64,000 nt of DNA from Dioszegia crocea (taxonomy: Eukaryota > Basidiomycota > Tremellomycetes > Tremellales > Bulleribasidiaceae): NCBI GenBank assembly GCA_001600615.1, contig BCKK01000006.1:372001-436000 (forward strand), written 5' to 3'. The notes beneath the pieces are model-generated. The model ran no database searches. It saw only the letters and a program-made list of their open reading frames with translations, and was not told the DNA's origin. This document shows, piece after piece, positions 57,246 to 64,000 of the stretch. Both the position numbers and the translations under genes were made by a program. Each line of letters begins with the position of its first letter. Position 1 is the first letter of the stretch.

Positions 57246-57729
57246 AGGGGATTGTGATAGAACTCAGCAGGACATGCCTCGAATTCTTGCTCTGCTCTAC
57301 TATGATATAGGATGGCGTACTGTACAAATCACTATAGGTGTTTAGATATTGCATACATAGCAAGGATGTAGATAGCGACGATGATAGGATCGACCACGGG
57401 AGATTCTCGGTGGATACCTCTTGAAGCTGAAATCGCCATTCTCCGACCGGACCCTTGGATGCGTGACCCTTCAGTCTCATCTTCAAACGAAATGAGAACA
57501 TTGTACACAGGCACTCACACGTCGCCTCCCTACCGTTGCCAAGGCCCCTTGATGAGAAGGAATGACGAAAATATCCTCCGCCCGCCCGTCTGCCCGCCCG
57601 CGCCCGTGCCTTTTCCCCGTGTGTGTCGATGACCACGCATGATTTCAGATGGCGCCCGATAGCCTCGCAGGATCAGTCCTTCGAAATCTGACAGCTTTGA
57701 CAGTACTTACTTCAACCAACACTCGCAGC
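57246..57729. other. Intergenic before the membrane-protein array
   Basis: 484 bp between the Zn2Cys6 stop and the first DUF6534-like start. It contains a cccgcccgt-rich patch and a GCCCGTGCCTTTT box at 57602. An in-frame ATG at 57649 could extend the next gene by 27 residues. Confidence 0.45.
57601..57616 (+). promoter_or_regulatory. Shared upstream box, copy 1 (GCCCGTGCCTTTT)
   Basis: cgcccgtgccttttcc lies about 130 bp upstream of the first array gene. The same core precedes the second and third array genes and was not noticed before other genes in the window. Confidence 0.5.
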
Positions 57730-59002
57730 ATGTCCACAACCTTCAGCCCACTCTCCTACGAGGATCAGCTGGAAATCGGAGCTCGATTGATGTTTGGTTC
57801 TGATCAATTGACCAATCTATCGCCTTATCTTGTCGGGTAAGTCTTATCTCATCAAAGCTGACAACAGCATGTGGCTTGATGCCATCCTCCTCGGCTGCCT
57901 CATTAGTGTCTTTATCGAATGGGCACGATGCGCCTATTCTACCGAAAAGAGAACCATCAAGTTGCTAATGGTGAGTTGAGCTTGGACACTGCTGATAGAT
58001 CTACCTCCTAGCGACGAATTTTGGCATATCTTGCTAGTGAGTTGAGCCTTAATTGCGCTGATCCAGTGTCCTGGCGGAACAGATGTACCTCTTCGTCGGT
58101 GGATTTGGAGTCTACAGGAACTTTCTCAACCCAACTTGTGCGTCCATTCTATGCCAAACTGATGCAGGGTATCGCATCGCCTGGGTCCTCAACGCCTTAT
58201 CCCGCATTCCCGCTGTGGCCTTCTTCCTGCACCGCGCCTGGCTCATATCCGGCAAATCAATCTACATCCCCGCCACAGTCATCCCTCTTTTGTAAGTCCC
58301 CCTTAACGTCGCTAATTACAGACTCACCTCCGTCGGCTGCGCCTTTGCCGCCTCTGCATTCTCAAAATCCCTCCCTATGCCAGCCGACAGCTTGGAACGT
58401 AAACTCGTCATCATCTTTGTAAGTCTACCCTGAGCCGGCTGACTAAGATCTGCACCGAAGTGGGCGCAGACCTCATCAACACCATCGCCATCGCCGTTGG
58501 ATTGTTCAAATCGCGCACAGGATGGAAGAAGACGGACCGGATCATAACGCGCCTACTAGTGTAAGTCTACGTGCGACCCCGCTAACGACAGCATTCTCGC
58601 CGAGACCCAACTACCCCCCGTCATAGCGTAAGCCCCCTCCCAACGCCAGCTAATCAGTGCCCTCGTCTTCCTCACCTTCTTCATCCGCAACCTCAACTCC
58701 ACCATCCTCTTCGTCTTTGCCGGTATCGCCAAAATCCACGTCTTGTGCTTGGTCGTCGTCCTCATCAGCCGGGTCCACTTGATGCCAATGGTGGATGCTG
58801 AGTGTTCGGGACTGGGTCAAAACGCGCCGACCGTCACCACAGAGACCTACATCCACTCGCACATGGTGAGTCAACTTGCGTCCGAGCTGATGGATAGACT
58901 CCGGGCACTGAAATCGACGATCCATCCCTTCGAGAACTCGAATCTCAGACCAGCCTCGTTGCGACGTACGTCGAGCCCAAGGTGGAGAAGAACTGGAAGT
59001 AG
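57730..59002 (+). CDS. DUF6534-like seven-helix membrane protein, copy 1
   Basis: A basidiomycete-type integral membrane protein of unknown function. It starts MSTTFSPLSYEDQLEIGARL. Helices include MWLDAILLGCLISVFIEWAR, IYLLATNFGIS, MYLFVGGFGVYRNFL, IAWVLNALSRIPAVAFFLHR, ICTEVGADLINTIAIAVGLF-KSRTGWKKTDR (the KSRTG.. turn typical of DUF6534) and GIAKIHVLCLVVVLISRV. A soluble tail ends EPKVEKNW K. Ten introns of 28-31 nt separate small exons, one of them 36 nt (58592-58627). It lacks one intron, after the RIPAV block, that copies 2 and 3 have. An alternative upstream ATG lies at 57649. Confidence 0.8.
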
Positions 59003-59805
59003 TCTGTGCATAGTTTATATCTGACATGCACGAGTTGGGTCCTGGGCATCTGTACAGTACCGTCAGCCAACAATCACATCCGATACGTAGGTGCGCCGCC
59101 ATCGGAATCAGTGAGTATCAGGGTCATCTCGAGATCTCGGCTTATGGCCCCCCTAAACCTTGACAAGCAATTAGACCAAAGGAGGTCAAAAGAGGGTGTA
59201 AGCAGATCAGACGCCTCAGGCACCGCTCCGCACGAGGAAAGGGGTCATGAGCTCCGCATGCTAGTACTGCCCGGGCGCAAGTTTCGACTTTGATCCGAGG
59301 TGACAGGTCGATAGGCTGCGAGAGCACGGATGGAAACCTATCGAGAGCACAGACAGATATTAGACTAATGGTAGTGGAGACAGGCTACAGCTGCATGAGC
59401 AGTAGGGAGGAGGCCCTATCGGCAGGCTCCGGCCGGACATTCCGAACAATCCCGGCGCGCTATCTTCTCGCAGGTATTCACTGAGCCTTTGTCTTCGTCT
59501 ACCCTATCGATCTACCAAGATTGATGGTCGCGCTGCATCATGCAAGAGCAGACTAGCGCAGTTGTCTCGCCGACGATCGAGGTTTCCGTAGCCCACACGA
59601 CAAGAGCTGTGTGTAAAGGGGACGCTCAAACTATCCCTTGCGCCCGTGCCTTTTCTTCAGCTTCCTATTGACCGACCCGATAGACAACCCCAAAAATCGG
59701 GTTCATCAAGCTGATCTACTCCAGAGTCTGGTACTCTGACGCTCTGTAGACACTACTCACCGCTTCACAGAAACTCTAGACTCAGCTACTCTCACACAAT
59801 CCATC
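59003..59805. other. Intergenic within the array
   Basis: 803 bp between copies 1 and 2. It contains the second shared upstream box. Open frames are short and no other gene or repeat was recognised. Confidence 0.4.
59641..59655 (+). promoter_or_regulatory. Shared upstream box, copy 2
   Basis: cgcccgtgccttttc, about 165 bp upstream of the second array gene, identical in its 14-nt core to copy 1. Confidence 0.5.
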
Positions 59806-61166
59806 ATGGCCACTATCACCGATCTCGTCAGCCCAGATACCTCACTCGAAATAGGCGCCAAGCTCTTCTTCGGAGCCGATCCCATCAGACAATTTGCGCC
59901 CTATATGCTCGGGTGAGTAACCGACACTGCCCGCTCCAAGTAACCTACGCTCGACGCTGATTGCAGAATGTGGTTCGACGCCATCATGCTGGGCTGTCTC
60001 ATCAGTCTCGTTGCCGAATGGACCCGCAATGTATACTCGACCGAAAGAAGAGCAAACAAGATCTTGGTGGTGAGTGTCCAGCTGGCTCCGCTGACGTCCA
60101 GCCGTACCTCCTCCTCACCAGCCTCGTCATTTCCAGCTAGTAAGTGACGCCCTAATCAATGCTGACTTCAGTATCCTAGCTTGTCAGGTCCAACTCTTTG
60201 CTGGCGGGTTTGGCGTATACAAGAACTTTGTCGACCCATCATGTAAGTCAACCACATTCAAAAGCTGATTAGTCCATCGGGTATTCTACATCCTAAATGT
60301 CCTTTCGCGCGTTCCGGCAGCTGTAAGTCCCAGGCCACCTATCGCTGATCAGACCTTCTTCTCCCATCGCGCATGGCTCATTACCGGCAAATCCATCCGG
60401 ATCCCTTCGGCCGTCTTGCCTCTATTGTGAGTCACCTTTTACGTCGCTAATACAGACTCGCCTCTATTGCCAGTTCCTTCGCTGCATTTTACTTCGCTGT
60501 TAGCCTCCCCCTCAGATCCGATTCTCTAGAGCGCGTCTTCGTCTCGATCTTTGTAAGTATCACCTTTGTTGGGCTAATCAGGTTTGCACCGAACTGGCCG
60601 TAGACCTAATCAACACCACGACCATCGCCATCGGTCTGCACAAATCCAGGACCGGGTGGTTCGTCACTGATCGCTTGATCACGCGTGTGTCTGTGTAAGT
60701 CCAACCCCGGGGTTTTGCTGATCTCACAGGATACTCGCCCAGACTCAGCTTCCTCCAACCTTAGCGTAAGTCCCAAAATGCATTGGCTAATGTATACTAG
60801 TGCGCTAAGCTTTCTCACCTGCTTTCTGGGCTTCCCCAGCAACACCATCATCGCCATCTTCAGCGCCGTCGCCAAGATTCACGTTCTCTGCCTGATTGTA
60901 GTCTGCAATTCCCGCGTCAGCGTGATGGAGAAGGAAAAGGCGGAGGTGAGTTCTTTCCAAGCGGCGCTGACGGAAGGTCTATCCAATGCATGATCAACCT
61001 ACTCCTGAGACATCTAAGCGTTTATCCAATGTGAGTTATAGCTGCCAACAAGCTGATCATTCAGATCATGTCTGTGCACACAAGCGATACTCTCAGAGCC
61101 ACTCACGGCGACCTCCGGCGGATTGACGAGGATAAGGCTAGGGGCGTTTGGGATTCGGTGGTATAG
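59806..61166 (+). CDS. DUF6534-like seven-helix membrane protein, copy 2
   Basis: A paralogue of copy 1. It starts MATITDLVSPDTSLEIGAKL, with MWFDAIMLGCLISLVAEWTR, VQLFAGGFGVYKNFVDPS, FYILNVLSRVPAATFFSHR, CTELAVDLINTTTIAIGLHK-SRTGWFVTDR and AVAKIHVLCLIVVCNSRV. The C-terminal tail (EVYPMHDQPTPETSKRLSN; DEDKARGVWDSVV) differs completely from copy 1. About twelve introns, most around 30 nt, are placed at matching positions, with one extra relative to copy 1 between VPAA and TFFSHR. The 36-nt micro-exon (ILAQTQLPPTLA) is conserved. Length is about 320 residues. Confidence 0.8.
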
Positions 61167-61589
61167 GATCTTGTATTGGCCGACCCGCACTATCTACTGT
61201 ATCGTACCATGTACCATTTCAAGCATTGCAAGCTTGCCCACTCAGATCACTCAAATGCCAAGGTGATCGGGGTCAAAGCACAGCCTATCCCGACAGCATC
61301 GGACGTGATGTGTTTAAGTTGGGGGTGAGGCCCGAGCGTCGCCAAACAACGCTAAGCGGTATGATTTGGTCAAAGCTCAGGCGGCCATCGGTCTGCACTC
61401 TAATCTCTGCCCCTCGCCCTTATCTATGCCGCCATGCGTAACGTTTAGGCACGTACCGCCCTGACTCACTCAAAGGAGGGCCAGCTCCCCCCCGCCCGTG
61501 CCTTTACTTCAAGCCTCGACCGTTCCTACATATAACCAACCACTCATCATGTCGTCGACAACCACCATCCATCACACATATACACAGCC
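61167..61589. other. Intergenic within the array
   Basis: 423 bp between copies 2 and 3. It holds the third shared upstream box and an ATG at 61549 that opens an overlapping upstream frame. Nothing else was seen. Confidence 0.4.
61493..61506 (+). promoter_or_regulatory. Shared upstream box, copy 3
   Basis: cgcccgtgccttta, about 95 bp upstream of the third array gene. It differs from copies 1 and 2 only in its last base. Confidence 0.5.
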
Positions 61590-61803
61590 ATGTCTACACC
61601 ACCCAAACCTCTTACTGTCGACGAGCGAATGGAGATTGGCGCGAAGCTCGCCTTCGGAGCTAACCCTCTCGAGTCATTCTACCCCTACATCCTCGGCCTG
61701 TGGATTGATGCAATCCTTCTGGGCTGTCTCTTTGGTCTATTCATCGAGTGGAGACGTCATGTCTACCCCAGCGAGAAACGTATCAGTAGGATACTTGTGG
61801 TGA
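61549..61803 (+). other. Upstream ORF overlapping copy 3
   Basis: An ATG at 61549, 41 nt before the gene's own ATG, opens an 84-codon frame in another phase that overlaps the first exon of copy 3. It is 6 nt short of ending with that exon's donor. It may lower initiation at copy 3. Confidence 0.4.
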
Positions 61804-63013
61804 GTCTGATCCAGGTCTGATGAACGTGAGCTGATGCATATGATGCAGTGCTATTTGCTTCTGATCAGCTCCGTTATCTCCTGCCAGTAAGTCTTGTGTC
61901 TATAGTGCTGACCTTCAGCATCCTAGCCAGCCAGATGTACCTCTTCGTCGCCGGCTTCGGCGTTTACAAGAACTTTCTCAACCCAACATGTGAGTAGCCC
62001 ACAGACCAACACTCATCCCAGGGCACAAATTCTCTTGGCTATTCAACACCCTTTCCAGAGTCCCGGCAGGCGTAAGTCCTCACCCCTCTCCGCTGACTTT
62101 AGTCGTTCTTCACCTACCGAGCATGGTTGATTTCAAACAAGTCCATGTGGATCCCTATCATTGTTGTCCCTTTACAGTAAGTCAACCCTTGTTCCCGCTA
62201 ACACTAGACTCACCACTATCGGCTCCGCTCTAGCTGCTTTCGCCACGGCAGTGAGCATACCCATCAAACTCGACTCTATCGAACGCCTAGCTGCCATCAT
62301 CATGGTAAGCCTCCTGCCAATCTTGCTAACAACAGGTGTCCACCGAGCTCGCCACAGACGTCATCAACACCTCTACCATCGCCTTCGGTCTGTATCGCTC
62401 TCGCACCGGATGGAAGTCCACTGATCGCTTGCTTGTCCGCCTCTTTGTGTAAGTACCTCTACTCGCCGTCGCTGATGTTCTGCATACTAGCAGAAACTCA
62501 ACTACCGCCGACCATTGTGTAAGTCCAACATCCGCCATAGCTAACAGCAGCGCCCTGGGCTTCCTCATCTGCTTCATCGCCTTCCCCGAAAGTCGAGTCA
62601 TCTACATCTTCGCTGGCATCGCCAAGATCCACGTCATATGCCTTCTGGTCGTACTCAGCTCCCGAGTCACGATGAGGCGGGTCGACGACACTCAAGTAAG
62701 TCAACCTTCAGACCACAGCTGACTTCCAGCAATCCTACCCAATGTCTCTGAGCCAAACCCCCAACGTCACCGTCGACACATACGTGCATCATGCAGAAAT
62801 GGAATATGTGAGTTGCGTAGCTATTCTATAGCTGATGGACAGGACGACAAACCCCTCCCTCCACATGCCAGCGTCGATGGGCACGGCGTCATACGCACTA
62901 CAAACGGTCGATCACTCGGCAACACCCGCCGCGACTCTTACAGGGAGTTGGAGTCGAGCACGAGTCTGGTAGTCACCCATGACACTCTCGCCGACTCGCG
63001 CCAGATGGTGTAG
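61590..63013 (+). CDS. DUF6534-like seven-helix membrane protein, copy 3
   Basis: The third paralogue. It starts MSTPPKPLTVDERMEIGAKL, with LWIDAILLGCLFGLFIEWRR, MYLFVAGFGVYKNFLNPT, FNTLSRVPAG, STELATDVINTSTIAFGLYR-SRTGWKSTDR and GIAKIHVICLLVVLSSRV. The tail (DDKPLPPHASVDGHGVIR; RRDSYRELESSTSL) is soluble and unrelated to the other copies. The intron before the 36-nt micro-exon (62483-62518) lacks an AG acceptor in the position used by copies 1 and 2. Either splicing is non-canonical, or the micro-exon is skipped in frame, or the copy is damaged. All other exons are intact, arguing against an old pseudogene. Confidence 0.75.
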
Positions 63014-63967
63014 ACAGGTCCGAAGTAGATAATAGGATGTGGCGAAAATGTATACAGCACGGTCTGTCTTGAGGAATTGCATAGTCTGCGCTTCAAACTC
63101 CACGATCTCAGCACTAGACCCGCAGCCAACCCGCAGCTGACGCTCTCGAGCTCCGCAATCTGAAACAGATGAAACGTGCCTTTACGTAGGTGTTTCAGGA
63201 TACTGGTTGAACCCAAAGTCTCCCGTCCGGCCCCCGGCCACGGGCATAACACAACCACACACTCGTACTCATCTCACACAATCACGCAAGTGTGTCATCC
63301 ACTCAAGATTAACACAAGCTTCACTCAGACCTGCGGAGATTAGATCCTACTTTGGGTTCGTGTAGAGTCCCAGTACGAGATTGAGCCTTTCTTAACCCGG
63401 ATAGGCTTGCTGATGGAAGTCTAATGGTCGTGAAGGTATGATATACATATCCTCTGATCTGTGGGCTTCCCGAACGCCCGTTCGGGAGTAGGTGCCATGC
63501 GACTTGACCTTGCTGGAGCTGTACCGTCGTACCTTTTCACGAATGATCGCTGTGCGAAAGAGGCAAAGGCTCATGCACCTACCAAGAAATGCCTCCGAGC
63601 CGGGATTTTCAGGCACCGAAAGGGACAGATAAGGATCCTTCTTGAAACCTCCTCTCCACATCCCTTCACCACATACCGACTGTTTCATCTCCCTTTGCTC
63701 TCCTTCAACGGATGCACTGAAGATTGTTCTCTCGAAAGGCGGTCCGGCAGAGGCCTCGGGGAGATCATCCAGCGCGGGCTACGGCGTCCAAGGACCGCCT
63801 GCCAAGTGCCAGCGTCCACACTGAGGGCTTTCTCAAGGACGACCCGGACCCATTAATCGATAGTCGCAATGGATGAAGACTGTGCATATATAGCCACCAG
63901 CCCAGACCCCATTTTTACCACTCACATTTCCAACCTCGATTAACCCAACCCGACCCGAACTCATATC
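63014..63967. other. Intergenic, no gene seen
   Basis: 954 bp after copy 3. A 131-residue plus-strand frame (63461-63856) is not protein-like. The GCCCGTGCC box of the other copies was not found here. A pyrimidine/AT-rich leader (ttaccactcacatttccaac) runs into the next start codon. Confidence 0.4.
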
Positions 63968-64000
63968 ATGTCTACCTCAGCCGGAGCTGGCGGGTTACCC
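63968..64000 (+). CDS. 5' end of another gene, possibly a fourth array member (partial)
   Basis: An ATG with a suitable C/A-rich leader opens MSTSAGAGGLP and runs off the window. The MST start resembles copies 1 and 3, and the position fits a continuing head-to-tail array, but only eleven codons are visible, so membership is a guess. Confidence 0.3.
   Translation, partial: MSTSAGAGGLP

Noticed and set aside
57649..57729. Upstream ATG extending DUF6534 copy 1 by 27 residues
   Set aside because: The paralogues start at the equivalent of 57730 (MSTT/MSTP), and the extension has no counterpart; it is kept only as an alternative.
63461..63856. A 131-codon plus-strand frame near the right edge
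   Set aside because: Composition is unlike neighbouring exons, there are no splice signals or family similarity, and it is on a gene-free stretch with comparable frames on the other strand.

Overview
The window is nuclear DNA of a basidiomycete fungus, most likely a Tremellomycetes-type yeast (a relative of Cryptococcus or Kwoniella). The evidence is compact intron-rich genes on both strands, GTRAGT donors, branch sites of the form gctgac/gctaac/gctgat almost touching the acceptor, a Zn2Cys6 regulator, a fungal GH79 enzyme, and a tandem family of DUF6534-type membrane proteins, which I know only from basidiomycetes. The class is an inference. CDS coordinates run from start codon to stop codon and include introns, which I placed by eye from reading frame and family similarity.

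Layout: 1-10.7 kb holds the 3' end of a lysine-rich gene, a coiled-coil protein, a small tail-anchored protein, the Fe-S exonuclease EXO5, the ADP/ATP carrier, NudC and a SIZ/PIAS SUMO ligase. 11.1-23.1 kb holds a mitochondrial Fe-S L-serine dehydratase, a GPI-type GH79 glycosidase, SGT1, DPH2, the complex I subunit NDUFA5 and the FAN1 nuclease. 23.9-37.5 kb holds a triose-phosphate/nucleotide-sugar-type transporter, two unrecognised membrane proteins, a bZIP/AT-hook factor, flavocytochrome b2 and a GT4 glycosyltransferase. 38.7-57.2 kb holds the N-terminal methyltransferase NTM1, ribosomal proteins eL32 and uL13, DUF952, an intron-containing tRNA-Leu, a PaiB-like flavin-binding protein, an NGL-type exonuclease, an F-box-like gene, PDI, a histidine phosphatase, a TB2/DP1-like protein and a Zn2Cys6 factor. 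From 57.7 kb to the right edge lies a head-to-tail array of DUF6534-like membrane genes: three complete copies, and the first codons of another gene that may be a fourth.

Most genes are independent housekeeping genes. Loose themes are mitochondrial metabolism (carrier, complex I, lactate and serine oxidation), DNA repair (EXO5, FAN1), translation (eL32, uL13, DPH2, NTM1) and glycan handling (GH79, GT4, transporter).

The most unusual property is intron size. Dozens of introns are only 28-35 nt, producing micro-exons such as a 19-nt exon carrying the CGHC active site of PDI and a 36-nt exon conserved in the membrane-protein array. Longer introns are exceptions: two lie in ribosomal protein genes and one carries a dispersed repeat. 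Other oddities are a GC-AG intron splitting the heme motif of flavocytochrome b2, a lost AG acceptor in the third DUF6534 copy, a decayed duplication of the DPH2 3' end, a three-copy direct repeat near 52 kb, and an inverted duplication near 38 kb.
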